From positions 504,068-568,067 of the forward strand of contig JAVSML010024616.1 in assembly GCA_038503035.1 (NCBI GenBank): a DNA stretch of 64,000 nucleotides, written 5' to 3'. The first letter of the stretch is position 1. Each line of letters begins with the position of its first letter. The notes beneath the pieces are model-generated. The model had not been told where the DNA came from and did not search any database. It worked only from the letters and a program-made list of their open reading frames with translations. A program made the translations under genes and the position numbers. Source of the DNA: Crocodylus rhombifer (taxonomy: Eukaryota; Chordata; Crocodylia; Crocodylidae). Positions 1 through 11,956 of this stretch are shown here, piece after piece.

Positions 1-1077
1 GACATGAATACAAGTTCCCGTTCAGACTCAGACAGACTAAAGATTTGAAAACGGCTGTTTATGCCATCCCAGAAAAATGGCCCAGTCGCTGGACTATTAG
101 GTATAACTGGGTGGGGGGTTCTCTTCACCTCATACTGGTTTTTGTGAGAAGGCATTGGGATGATTTAGACCTCCAATTTCCAGAAGGGCTTATGTACAGG
201 TACTGGAGATAGGTACCAGCCTCAGCTGGGGTGAATTGAGGCCCTAGCCATCTTGGTCCTTCCTCCTAGCTAACTTAGGCGACTCCCTGTTTCAGCTTGC
301 TAGCCCCCGTGAATCCTGTTCTTAGGCACCTAACTACTCCTCCACAAGCACTGCACAAGCTGCCTGGCCACTGAAGTTGAGGCAGTGAATTTCACTTGGT
401 GACAAGGCACCTGAATATTAGGTGCCCTAAATATCCAGCTCCCCAAAGTGACTTAAAAAAAGGCATGGTCCTCAAAGCCTTTACAATTTTTAGTGTAACA
501 TACAAATATTTAAATGCCAGTGGTTCTGCCATCCAGAACCTTACTATTTTTCTATAGCATAAATTGATTTCAGCAACAGAAGCTGAAAACTGAGAATCTG
601 AAATATGTTGCACCAAATTATATTTATCATTTGGGCTTTACGGCAAATTAGTCTTCAACTGAAATGGCACATAGCATCGCAATCAGAGTATTACATGCAT
701 GGTGATAAGAAAGTAAATCATGATGTACACCTTTTATAAAAAGAAATTGAGTGAGCTCCTTTCAGATTCTAAAGCTGAATGAACTAACCGGCATAAATAA
801 TTTTAAAAAGTGCATGCTAGATGACATGACCAATATTCTGTTTTCAACTGTAACTTGGACACTTGAGAGTTCTGCTCTGAATTGCAGTGAAAACCTACTT
901 GTTTCAGTTTTTCACCACATTGCAAGAAATGGATTTGAGATTTTATCCCATATATTTAATAGTAATGTGCAGGTATAAAAATAAGTTCTCTGCAGCAAAC
1001 TTCAACATGCATATATGTACAAAACTTCACAAAAAAGTAGGATTAATAAACACAGAAGTAGCAGATTGACATAGTGC
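1..1077. other. Downstream flank of AKT3, no gene seen
   Basis: This stretch lies past the most distal AKT3 polyadenylation signal that I can propose. It is mostly AT-rich single-copy-looking DNA with a slightly GC-richer part at about 180-380. Open frames on both strands are short, lack recognisable domains and are interrupted often. In mammals the SDCCAG8 gene converges on AKT3 from the other strand, so its last exon could be near here, but I could not recognise one. Confidence 0.5.
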
Positions 1078-1083
1078 TTTATT
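1078..1083 (-). terminator. Candidate distal polyadenylation signal
   Basis: Reverse strand reads AATAAA. The next tens of bases downstream on the minus strand are U-rich, as expected for a cleavage region. A second AATAAA at 1391-1396 is an equally good alternative. Neither has transcript support here. Confidence 0.35.
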
Positions 1084-3607
1084 TAAGCTGTCTGTACGAA
1101 GGAAAATAATGTGCATCCCTATCATATACGTGTAAAAATACTAAGGATGTACAGTGTACAAAAACAGTTTCTTGTTATTTCACATCCTTGTGGGTCATAT
1201 ACTTAAGGAAATAAACAGTTTAAGTATGACCAACAGTAATATGGTTTCTTGGGTTCATAGTCGTGTCTGCTTAATATCCTTAACCATATGACTAGATCTT
1301 GCATGGATCTAATGAAAGAACTAGCAAGGTCAAGAAATGTCACAAACTCTAAAGCTACAGGGAGGTAATTCAATTACCAATTTAGAGATTTTTATTTAAA
1401 TAAATACTTTACATTTCATGCTTGCCTGTAATGCACTACCAGGAGCAAGATAAGGAAATTCTACTGTAGACAGTACAAACAGTAGCAGCAAAGTGTGTAC
1501 ATTGAGGTGTAATATATAGACCCTGCAGTTAGTAAGGCAAGACCTTACTTTTTGTACTCTAGGAGAAGCACATGGCCCCTGCAAGAACAGTCAGCTTTAA
1601 GAAGCCACAAATAAAGATGGAAAAAATGTAAAACAATACTGGAGTAAATGTTCTTTAAGCATCAGGAATGTACTGGAAGATGGGTTAGTGTGGAAAGCAA
1701 AGCTGTGTGCAAAACTGCCAAAATCCAAACAGAAATGACCTATTTCCTCAAAGATGGCTGCAGTACGAGAGGGCATACTGTACATCATGGAAGTCAGTAC
1801 AAGCTGGAGTTTAAAGTCTGAAATATACTACGATTGAAGGCTCAAGGTACCAGCCACCAACAGCTGTCCAAATCCAAACCAGAACTCTGGACAGGAAGAG
1901 AAAAAGCTTCAGCATTTTTTTTTTCAGCACAGCTTGAAGATTTATCTTTTGTCCATTCTAACACTGGTAGCAGAAATCAGGAATTCCCAAACTCCGCAAA
2001 GCATTAAATTGATGTTAACTTTGTCTGTAATAAACTTGATTGAGAATTTATGGAGACACATTATACAATCCAGAGCAAAGTCTTAAATGGCTTTTACTAA
2101 CTAACTAAGCAATAATGATCTAGCCACCGGGCCTCTTACAGATGAGGAACCACAAGCTGGAGGCACAATCCCAGCTGGTCATTAACTTTAGGAAATGCCC
2201 TATGCCAAGGAATTTATTGCTATTACAAGCTGAAAACAAAAGGAGGAAAACATACAGGCATATACCGCAGCTTTTTACTCAGCAATGTAGGTCTATGTTG
2301 GTAGGTATGAGGCCTTGCTAGAGTATGAATTAACGCCCTGAAAATTAATCAGTTCATTTCAATATTTTACTATTTCAGTGTAGAAATGTCTATGCAAAAG
2401 GTGCAGACTAGACCTCCAATGTATTTACTGTGCTCCTGTCACTCTCCAAAGAATAATTTCTCTAAAGGCAAGTATTTAGTGTGTTACAAGGTGATGGAAT
2501 GACATCCTATAGTTAGAATATACATAAAGATACATCTCTGATTATCCATTGATTATTAAAGATAAACCTTTGCTTAGGTAGAAATGTGAAAAATCTTCTG
2601 AATTAGTCTGTGTCTTTAGCTGCCTTGCTAAAATGCCCATCTACCCCTTGAAAACATCAGCACAGCCACTGCCAGCAGTGGGTTTTATGCTAGGATATAT
2701 AAATTATCAATGTCAAGAGGCTAAGGCATCTGTGTATCTGTGTGTGAACATTTCTCCTGTCAAAAATCATTTAGTCATTCATACAATGCAATCAGTAATA
2801 CTCAGTGATATCACAGTTTGTATGGGAGGAAAATAAGGAAATGAGGATACTTTAGTGATAATTCCACGGAGTAAAGATTTTCTGATGTCATTAGCAAGGG
2901 CATATTCTCACCTCTGCTGCACTTGTTAGCAGCTCTGGAATATCCCAGCTCCTAGCACCAAAGATTATCATTAGTGAAGGTCACAACTAAGGTTTTTGCA
3001 TACGTCCTCTTAATTACAGATCTTGGAAATAGAAAGACAACATTTTCCTATCAGTGGAGTGTTTATCATGATGGTTAAATTCAGTCAATTAGGTACCGCT
3101 GTCATACTTAACACGTCGGGTTTCATTATCTACTTGATTTAGGGCAAATGTTCCTTGAGGATAGCAGTCCCCATTAATTTACTGGTTTCAGATTTATTAT
3201 AAAGTGCTTTTCTTGTAATTACTGTGGTCTCAATTGTTCATATGCATTTCTTTCATAGGAAACAGAAAATTTATACTATGCTGTCAGACTTTTATAACAC
3301 ATCAATATTTAGTGGAGCAGATCCATTAATTTTTAACCCCTTGGCACACAGAGTTGGAACTTCCTTATCTCCAGCACCAAAGAACTAACCAACGGTATTT
3401 TAACTCCCCAAACCCAATTTTAAGCAATATGTACAATTTCAGAGCCTTGTTAAAATGTCCACCTAGGAGAAAAAGTGCATTGTTCTTTTCAGCTTGTACA
3501 GTCCTTCCATATATTACAAAATAAGTTGCTGTAAGCCTGTTCTAAGATATAGCAGCATATGCAAACATGACACACTCCTTATCACTAAAAATAAATACTA
3601 CTGCAGT

Positions 3608-3655
3608 ATAACCAAAAAAAAAAAAAAAGAAAGAAAAGAAAAAAGAAAGATCATT
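3608..3655. repeat. A-rich simple repeat
   Basis: A run of about fifteen A residues is followed by irregular GAAA and AAAG units. It is a low-complexity tract within the AKT3 3' UTR; on the transcript it reads as a U-rich/pyrimidine stretch. Confidence 0.85.
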
Positions 3656-4648
3656 CAGAGTTAAACACCTGGAGAAAAAGCTAATTCACAAACTCAAAAT
3701 AAAAACAAAGAAGGCAAACACCTGTTCGCCTTCGTGCACAAGTTTTGGTGAAAAGCAATACCATTATGCCTGTCTACATTCTTCAGCCATCAGAGGTGAT
3801 GTATTTCATAAAAGAAAAAGAAAAGCATGAGAAAAATGTTATCTGGTGCAAATTATAAGACCCTTAAAACAACTTCAACCGCTGCTTTTATGCCTTCATT
3901 TCTTGCATGTAAAATGTTCAATTCTCCATGATTGCACATGAACCTGGAAGTCTAAGTGGCAGGCTGGGTGAGCCCAGCCCTTCTGCTTTTTCTGTAGTAT
4001 CCAACAGTAATTAAAAAATAATATATATATATATTTATATATATCAACAGTTATAAGTCCTCTTTTGAATGTTTCCCAAACAAATTCCAGCCAGATGTTA
4101 ATGACATAGACCTGCTTCAAGTAATGATATGCCTAACAAAAACCTTACATATGTACATCACCACCGTCAACACTTCCTTGTTCTGACCAGCACAAACAGA
4201 AGTAAAACAATATGCACTAGTCTTCTGTTTAAGACTAATTCCAATTCTGATTTGTCTCCTAGGAGAGAGGAAATATACCTGGAACCAACATGTTCTTCAT
4301 TTAGCCTCCACTATGAGGAACAGTAGATGACTATTTGTGCACAAAATGTACAGTGTAGGATTTAAGTCATCCAACTTCAAAAGATTTTAAATGATTTCTT
4401 GACATTGCCATTACACTGAGACAATGGGCAGCAGCACAGTGGGAGACTTTAGACCAAGTTTCATGCAAAAAAATAAAATAAAATAAATAAAGCCCTGTTG
4501 TTGAGGGTGGGGAGGAAACTTGTTCAATTTGGAATAACCTCTGAAAGTGCCCCTGCTATCTTAAATAATATCTAGTACTGGTGGTGATGTTCAGGAATCA
4601 TTTTCAGTGATAAACCTAAGATGATGGTGAAGCAGCAGAACAAAAGAG

Positions 4649-4734
4649 TTATTCTCGTCCACTTGCAGAATAGGAAAACTGAGGGAAATGCGGCCGTCTC
4701 TCATTGTCCATGCAGTCCATACCATCTTCATCAT
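4649..4734 (-). CDS. AKT3: AKT3 terminal coding exon (residues 452-479 and stop)
   Basis: This exon encodes the C-terminal regulatory tail of the serine/threonine kinase AKT3 (PKB gamma). The acceptor is minus-strand CCACAG at 4735-4740. The first two bases complete Tyr452, whose first base comes from the exon at 8064. The frame reads [14 protein letters not shown] and then the hydrophobic motif [12 protein letters not shown], followed by TAA at 4649-4651. The motif contains Ser472, the site phosphorylated by mTORC2 in the family. Length and residues fit a 479-residue AKT3 exactly. There is no frameshift or stop before the terminus, so this is the standard long isoform tail. Confidence 0.97.
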
Positions 4735-5029
4735 CTGTGGGAATGGAAAAGCTTAATATTTTAATTAATTCTCAACAAAACTAGATTTTTTAATTGATCT
4801 GTTATGGTTATTTCAGTTTTTCAGCCAATTATGGTCTCATTAAATGTATAAGTAGCACTAGCCACAGAGACATGAACCCAAGGCATCCAATCCCCTCCCA
4901 GGGGACTACTGTAACCATCCTGATAAAGACAATCATCCTCCTGCTTGCTCTCCTGGCTAACTCTTGCACTTGTGCCTGCCCAGTAACTCAGCTTCAATAG
5001 AATAGATGGTATCCCCTCATCCAGCTTAT

Positions 5030-5185
5030 TCTATAGCCTAGTGGTTAGAGCACTCTCTGAAGATGTAGGGCATATGGGTTCATCTCTTCCCCAAGCTGAG
5101 ACAGATCTAGAATCATCACCTCCCACTTTCTGCTCAAGTGATCTAACCAACAGACTGCTATGCAAGAAGTGGGCACCTCTACTGA
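5030..5185 (+). repeat. MIR-like tRNA-derived SINE
   Basis: The head reads TAGCCTAGTGGTTAGAGCAC, which resembles a tRNA-type RNA polymerase III A box. A B-box-like GGGTTCATCTC follows about 45 bases later. The body word CTCCCACTTTCTGCTCAAG and the following CTAACC segment recur in the copies at 17700-17800 and 52784-52925. The tRNA head looks like the MIR/CORE-SINE class. The copy is diverged and the 3' end is not sharp. Confidence 0.6.
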
Positions 5186-7205
5186 TGTGAGACTAGATGT
5201 TCTGAATTCGTCTCTTCGGAAACTACTGACACGGTGAATTCCAAACTAAGACCAGGCAGTGTAAATTACAAGCAAGTACAAATGCCTGATGGATACCTTC
5301 AGCTTGGTTCCCACTGTCTGTATTTCTGGATTTTTGCCCTCTGCTTGCTGTTCTCTACATCAAGAACCTAGATGCCTAACCCTGAATCACTCTAAGCATT
5401 TCCAAGTTTTTCCATTGACTGTGTAGGGATCCTAGATGCCTAACTGGGCTGTTCTAGATTGAACTTTGGGGGAAGACATTCAGCAGGTGGGGCATGGCAC
5501 TGTTGAAATCCAGGCATCCATGGAGTTGCTTTGAACCCAGCTGCACACTAATCTGGAGCTGCTTCCTAAGCCCATGGAGCTGCTGTGCTGATCATAATAG
5601 TACAGCACTTCCTTGATTCTTCTAACACGTCTAATGAAGTTTAAGTCACTTTTCATGCATATAACCAAACCCCTGACACATCTTCTATGATCTTCAGCCA
5701 CCTACCTTGACCTGGAACCTGAAGATGTATTATTTACATTTGAAAAAAGACTAGGAGGAAATATATTCAAGTATTTTAAGCTAGATCATTTTACTATGCA
5801 AGCCCATCTAAAGGCTGCATTCTCAAAATTCTCCCCCTTAAACTTGAAACTGTCTCAAATTCTAGGCCATTTCAAGTTAAACTTTTTGATGAATTGGGTA
5901 TCTACACTGCAGTCAAAAATGCGATTTCACCTCGTGTAGACTTAATGAGCTATTTTTAACCAAGTTGGTTCAAGAGCGGGTAGCAGCAGCAGCCTGGGGT
6001 TTAAAATAACCTAATCACCTGATTTCCTCAGGTTCCCAGATGGATTTTCACAATCTGCACCAAGTTCCATGTATCCTTAGCCACACCATTTTCCGTACTT
6101 CTACTAGCTACCGGAAAACTTCCTCAGATAAGTACAAGCAGAAATCATATCTCTGACACCTTCAGCCTAATGATCAGCCCAGAGTTGGACTGAATGCTAA
6201 AGCACTTCACAGAGCCCAAATTTTCTTTACTGTTAAATTTAAAGACTGATAAAAGAATAGCCAATTTTGTTTCATGTGAGCAAACATTGTTAGAAGTTCC
6301 TAACTTTAACACACAAAGCCTGTTCTTTTCCCCAGAATTTTACTTTAAAGGCAAACATGTGGAAAATTTCTTCTAAAGAGAGATGGAGGAAAGAAAGGCC
6401 TTTTAGAAGTTTGAAGAACAAAAGAACAGCTATACTGGTTTTCTACAATTTTCAAATAAACTTCTAGATGGACAAAGCACAGAAAATTTCAGGAAAAAAA
6501 ATAATTTGGGATATATAAACCACCAAAAAGTGGTAAATAATCAATGGAATTCAAGCTCCTCTATTGTGTAATACACATACCGGCTCCTTTTCCATCTGCA
6601 AAATTTTTTTAAAGTACATTTATAAAGTACACTTTTTTAAAATACATTTTTAAAAACTAGTGTTTGCACTATTTTTTACTGTTTGCCAACTGCTAATTTT
6701 TTGTTAGCCAAAAACTAGTATAACCGCATTATGGTTTGTGTATGTGTAGATAAAGATGGTTAAAATGCACTATGTATTAAGGGTGAAATTCCCTTCAATC
6801 CAGACATTAAAAGCCCAAATCATGATTTAAATGTAAATCAAGAACTGCATTAAGGACACTGGTGCAACATGGGGCCTGATAGGAGGTCTGCACTAGAGTG
6901 AATTTCATGTCAAATAATGGATATTGCCAAAAGAGTTGTCCATTTTCTTCCCTGGCAATTGGTTCTCGTTTTCTGGCCCTGATTCAGCAAAGTATTTTAG
7001 GATGCATTTAAACTTTAAAAAATTAAGTAGGTCCATTGAATTCTATGGGGCATGCATGTACTTAAAAACAGGAATGTGCTTAATTACTTTGCTGAATTGG
7101 GACCTTTAGCAGCAGTTAGCAAACCAGAAGTTTGGCGACTTGTATTTAATCACTTCAAGAATGAATAAAGATTATAAGGAACCGGAAGCCAATTAAGAAA
7201 TTTAA

Positions 7206-7848
7206 GGCCCTTTCTACATGTTACAGGTATCATGCAATTAAGTGGTTAATTGCACAATTACCTTGAGACCAGATACGCATTCAGAATAGCTATCACATGA
7301 TAAAAAGCTCAAACCCTGAAAATGTGTGGTAACTTAATAGCTGGTTGCTACTGAGCTTTGATTTGCACACGTAGCAGGGTCTCCCCTGCAGCTGGGAGCC
7401 CCTTCAGCCAACAGGGCTCCCAACCACAGAGGTGTAACCCCCAAGCCCTGGGGATCATGGCCACTATGATCCCCATGGCTCAGGAGTGCATGAAACCCCC
7501 AGGGCCACACTGGGCTCTTGGTGCTGGCCTCACATGGAACTGGGACCCAGAGTCCAACAGCTTATGGGGCTCTGAGTCCCTTCTGCACAGGAGGCACAGC
7601 TTGGACCCAGAGCCCCATCAGCTATGGATCTCTGGGTCTTGGCTGTCACATGTGACCCAGATCCATGTGACCCCTGTGGCTGTGAGCCTCCCCTTACACC
7701 AGCAATAAGGCATGGTTCGTTCTAATGGATATTTCCACAATTGCACCTCCGGCCATGCAAATGTGCTATGGCAGGAGGCGCAATTGATGATTGTTTGAAT
7801 CATACATTAGATCCTCTCATGCCTTTACCTGTATGTGTAGAGGGAGCC
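7206..7848. mobile_element. Harbinger-like nonautonomous DNA transposon
   Basis: The left end GGCCCTTTCTACATGTTACA and the right end, read inverted as GGCTCCCTCTACACATACAG, are imperfect terminal inverted repeats. Both ends are bordered by TAA (7203-7205 and 7849-7851), a 3-bp target duplication typical of PIF/Harbinger elements. The interior at about 7370-7700 is GC-rich and contains open frames without a transposase signature. The same terminal sequence occurs at the right end of the small element near 44420-44499. Confidence 0.7.
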
Positions 7849-8063
7849 TAAGTAGCTAAATATATAACTTTATTACTATGTCCAGTGTAAGTAGCCTGAT
7901 GCCATAGAAAAGTACTCTTATTTCCATATTAATTTTCTACTAAAATTAGTGAGACCACTTTCTTCATTATGACAGTGTAACTTATTTCGTACAACTTTTT
8001 ATAATAATTTTAAATATACAAACAATTTATTTTCTCAACCATATATGACAATTTTAGGCTTAC

Positions 8064-8166
8064 ATTTTTCAGGCGGCGTTATTGTAATAGTCTGAGCTGT
8101 AAATTCTTCATCAAAATATCTCGTGTCTGTCTCAGATGTCACTTGAGGTTTAAAAGGAGGTACAAG
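8064..8166 (-). CDS. AKT3: AKT3 coding exon, residues 418-451 plus first base of Tyr452
   Basis: This exon joins the end of the kinase C-lobe to the AGC-kinase C-terminal extension. The acceptor CTTCAG ends at 8167 and is preceded by a pyrimidine tract; the donor is T|GTAAGC at 8063. It encodes [10 protein letters not shown], then [15 protein letters not shown], then TITITPPEK. Thr447 in the TPP segment is the turn-motif phosphosite in AKT3. The reading is identical to what I know of vertebrate AKT3 in this region. Reading through the donor would add nine residues, Cys-Lys-Pro-Lys-Ile-Val-Ile-Tyr-Gly, before a stop at 8035-8037. Confidence 0.97.
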
Positions 8167-10127
8167 CTGAAGGAGGCAGACAAAGAAGAGTAGAATTAAT
8201 ACAACAAAAGTCAACCAGATAACAACCAGGAATACAAATAAATCATTCTGGAGCCCTGTAGTTAGACCAGACAACTGGTAACTGAATGAACCTACAGCAA
8301 AAGGTAGCTGAGTCTTGACTCCTGTCAAAACAAGAGAGTTGCCAAATTTATTACTCAAACTAGTGTTAGTTTAGAATTTAGGTATCAGCAAGACCACAGC
8401 AGCTACCTTACTGTCACTCCCAGGTGGTGTCTTCTTTTCTAAAGATAGACTGCAATATATAAAGATAATTAACTACAAATTCTGGCTGGGGATATAATAC
8501 TCATTGGAAGATCACCATTAGAGCACTTGTCGTGCAAAGGCTTCCACACATGCTTAACTTTATACAATGCGTAGCTGCGAATAAAGACAGTAGGATTTTT
8601 CAGTGATAAAAGTTAGATATGTGCTGTTCTATATCGAAGAAAAAGAATGATACACAGATGGAAGCAATTTTAAATATGAATAAAGCTGTTTATGTCTGAA
8701 ACAGTCTCATGAATACTGGATTTTTGGCCCCTTTTTCCAGCATTTTACAGTATTTCTAACAGCAATAAGAATTTTTATGGTCAAAACTGTTCCGGTTCAT
8801 TGGATTGCTAATGACTTTACACTACACCCAAGCACAGAATTAGCTTGATCAACATGCCATAAATCAATCAAGAACTTCTGGACAAGATAGCTCAGGAAAC
8901 AAATGCAAACCACTCAGATGAGTAGCCTCAGAGAAGTATCACTGCATGGAAAAAAGGGTGCAAAATTTCTCAGTAATTACTGAAACAAAATTAGAAGAAA
9001 TAAAATGATCAAATGCACTCCCATTCTCCTAGATGGTTAATAATCATGAAAATAAGGAATCTGTGTGAGAATAATATCACAACATTATCTGAATTTAATC
9101 GAAAGGTATTTCTTAAGAGTGAGCAGTGCTCCCACATATGTTGGCTCTATCAGGTTTTAGAAAGCTGCCCAGTTCTGAGTAAATACGCTTTATAACCTTA
9201 TTGAACTCCATCTCCATTTCCACCCTGCCCTTAACTGCTAACGTGCACTCTCCTGATTGCAGAATGCTGATTTCATACCCAATTTTGTTTCTGAATGGAC
9301 TCTAAGGAGATTTCATTAATCAGCTAAACAGTTCTTGAGACTAATATGAATGAAGATCTTGCATACCTCATTAAATGCCTCGAGTCTCCTACAATCACAT
9401 GCTAGAAATGATCAGAACTTGGGTCAAGGAGGTCAGGATAGAAGTTACAACTATTGCATGGCAGACGCACAAAGTACTCTGCATCGCAACCGTCTGCAAC
9501 TGAAGAGATGGTCAGGGCACTAGAGTGCTGTCAGAATGGTGGATCCCACTCTAAGATAACCCTGGGTGGATGTGGTATCAGACTTCAGCACCATAACAAA
9601 CATCTGGACCACATCCCATCCCAACTCGCAGTAGTTTGCATTCCACAGGCAACCCATGGGGCTTTACAGCACCCCACTCACCACCCCCAGGCAGCGCTCT
9701 AGCCTAGGCCTGAATTCATGTGGTCTGCCTGACCGCTGAGCCAGCCCTGACCCCAGGCTGTTACTGAAAAGAGTCAGTGAAGCCTCCGATCCCCAGGTCC
9801 ACCTGCGTCCTCCCTCCAGGCAGCACAGATATAGCCACACAAAGAAAACTGCTTATTACTGAATTTAATCTTATTGCTCATTGTCATGGGTACAGGTGAG
9901 CAAGTGCTGAATATGGGTCTGCGGCTACTTTGCCTATGCTCATAGTTAACCTGTCTTAAGAACTGATTCATCTGCACTGATTTCTAGCAATGGGCAAGTT
10001 CCCTAATGGAAATAAAAAATGTACTTGAACCTGTCCAAAATCTATATTAGCACACCTACGCATACTAATATATAGCATCACTACCTTCCAATTTGTCTGG
10101 GGAAACTGAACGCATGTGTAAAGGTAG

Positions 10128-10287
10128 ATTACAATTTATTTTGATGTTTAAAAAGAAATAAATACATCTCAATATATACTTCATAAACCTGAGCAAGGTA
10201 GAAAGGTGGGATGACTTGTGGTGGCATATATGGAGAGGTATGAGATTTTAAAAGGAAGAAGATTATGAAGGAGGTCTGAGGCAAGTG
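10128..10287 (+). repeat. Left arm of 160-bp inverted duplication
   Basis: This arm matches the reverse complement of 11187-11345. Matching words, read on this strand, include AAAAAGAAATAAATACATCT, ATAAACCTGAGCAAGGTAGA, GGTGGGATGACTTGTGG and GGAGGTCTGAGGCA. Differences are scattered substitutions and small indels. The arm may be a long terminal inverted repeat of an unknown element or half of a local inverted duplication. Confidence 0.8.
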
Positions 10288-11186
10288 TATCACACAGTCC
10301 TTCAGCCAGATGCAAGTTGCTGAAATGTAGTAACACTTAAATCTGAAATGGGGGTAATTTTTCCTTAATTTCAAGTGGACCTGGACTGGGCCTTTGTACT
10401 GTACTGTTTACTCTATAAGGTACATCTCTAGCCTGCCCTTGTTTTGTTTCCTTGCAATGAATTAGAGACATTGCCTGAGCTGGGTAATAATCATTAAGAA
10501 CAGTTACAAGTATGCAAAAATTCTACAGTTTGGGAGAAAGGAGAGAGGGAAGACAACACATTCAAGGAAGAATGAAGCCAACAAAGGCTTATCAGGTGAA
10601 GCTGCTGAGTTCTATACATCTGTAAAGAAATTAAGAATAAGAGCAAATTATGTGTGTGACTTTAAATTAGGAAGCAGAATCTTGCCTGAAATATTTTACA
10701 TCACTCTACTTTCTTCAGCTGAAGGCTTCTGTGGGGGAAAAAAGTAACCAAAAAGTAAGTAAACTTTTTCTTGTTTTTGGTATCTACAAATATCTAATCT
10801 CTCAATCTTGCATTCTCCAAAGTGATTTCAGATGCGGTAAGTGGCTGCTTACCCTCAGAAGCATTTTGTAATGTCCGGATACAGTATCTTGTTCAAAACA
10901 AGTTTGTGTTTGCCTGAGACTTAGGTTAGTGCTCAACTCTGAACCAAAATCTCTCTGGATTTGCCTAGTTCATTCAAAAACTACTTTACATATAGAAGGG
11001 ATAAAGCCTTAAATGTGAAATTTTGATTTAGGTTTGCGGGGGAGTGCTTGCCATTAGTGTCTTGAATCTGAACCTGGCATATGGTTTTGGTTCCAGCACT
11101 AGAATAGTTCTGTTTATGTCTATTTTTGAAGGGTTACAGATCCAAATGATAGAAAGTAATGAGAGGAGATGATTTCTCCTTATCTC

Positions 11187-11345
11187 TGCCTCAGACCTCC
11201 CTCTATATTTTTCTTCCCTTTAAAAATCTCATACCTCTCCATATCTGCTACCACAAGTCATCCCACCTTTCTACCTTGCTCAGGTTTATAAACGATATAT
11301 AAAAGATGTATTTATTTCTTTTTAAATAACAAAATAAATTGTAAT
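11187..11345 (-). repeat. Right arm of 160-bp inverted duplication
   Basis: Reverse-complement partner of 10128-10287, about 900 bp away. The outer edges of both arms begin ATTACAATTTATTTTG when read inward, so the two ends line up well. The DNA between the arms (10288-11186) has no recognisable transposase or other gene. Confidence 0.8.
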
Positions 11346-11699
11346 AATGTAAAACAGCCATTTCAAAGTGTGGTGCCTTGTGCCTCCTCCCTGGTGACAT
11401 CTATATTTAGAAGTCCTCCTCAAAACAAGCACTTTTATAAAGTGCCAGTTAAGGAACGGAGAAAAAAAGTAAAAGTGAACTAGCCTTTAAACAAGCACTG
11501 CACCTTGTCAACCTCATCCCCTGAAGCAAACTTCCTATGGCCCAAAGCACACTGAACAGATCCAGACCATGCCGGGACAAGAAATACAAAATTTGCCAAC
11601 ACGTCTCCATCAGTCCCACAATAACTACACCCCACAGCAGAACCATCAACATTCCTGGATCTTACACCTGCACATACAAAAATGTAATATCTCATCTAG

Positions 11700-11834
11700 T
11701 GCACTAAATGCCACAATGGAAAATATATAGGAGAAACCAAACAACAACAACTGTGTACCAGAATGAAGGCACACCAAAAATTTAGCAAAGACAAACACCC
11801 AACTACCTATGGGTGCACATTTCTCACAAGATAA
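11700..11834 (+). pseudogene. GIY-YIG endonuclease remnant of a Penelope-like element
   Basis: Reading from 11700 gives CTKCHNGKYIGETKQQ, then LCTRMKAHQ, then a stop at about 11832. KYIGET is the YIG half of a GIY-YIG nuclease, and the leading Cys-x-x-Cys fits Penelope proteins. The upstream part is in another frame, so at least one frameshift is present. It is a dead fragment with no start codon or N-terminal domains. Confidence 0.7.
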
Positions 11835-11956
11835 CCACTCTCACACCAATCTGTCAGTGCTAATACTCAAAGGGAACTTACAAAACACCTTTCATAGACA
11901 AGCCTACAAACTTCACTTCATAAATCTACTCGATACAAAAAATGATAAACTAAATA

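Larger units (their letters stand above)
1078..4648 (-). other. AKT3: AKT3 3' untranslated region (approximate distal end)
   Basis: The sequence after the AKT3 stop codon carries blocks that I recognise from the mammalian AKT3 3' UTR. One block is at about 3720-3800, including the minus-strand words TCACCTCTGATGGCTGAAGA and CAGGTGTTTGCC. Another is at about 3330-3355, around minus-strand GCCAAGGGGTTAA. Mammalian AKT3 has a 3' UTR of several kb, so continuation to near 1100-1400 is plausible. Minus-strand AATAAA signals occur at 1391-1396 and 1078-1083; the second is followed by a U-rich stretch. Low-complexity tracts lie inside it: A-rich at 3608-3655, TA-rich at 4018-4045 and an AAAATA run near 4467-4490. 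The true cleavage site is not determined. Confidence 0.7.
4735..8063 (-). other. AKT3 last intron (3.3 kb)
   Basis: The intron runs from donor GTAAGC at 8058-8063 to acceptor CCACAG at 4735-4740. It holds a MIR-like SINE at about 5030-5185 and a Harbinger-like MITE at 7206-7848. The remaining parts, 5190-7200 and 7850-8060, are AT-rich with no gene or repeat that I can name. Mammalian AKT3 has an alternative terminal exon in the equivalent intron; I did not find its counterpart. Confidence 0.8.

Noticed and set aside
7358..7708. 116-codon plus-strand open frame
   Set aside because: Contained in the Harbinger-like element; no transposase or Myb signature.
1..8000. SDCCAG8 last exon on the plus strand, expected from mammalian synteny
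   Set aside because: I could not recognise any coiled-coil exon with splice sites; it may be outside the window or too diverged to see by eye.
4735..8063. Separate alternative terminal exon of AKT3
   Set aside because: No sequence resembling the mammalian short-isoform tail was found on the minus strand.
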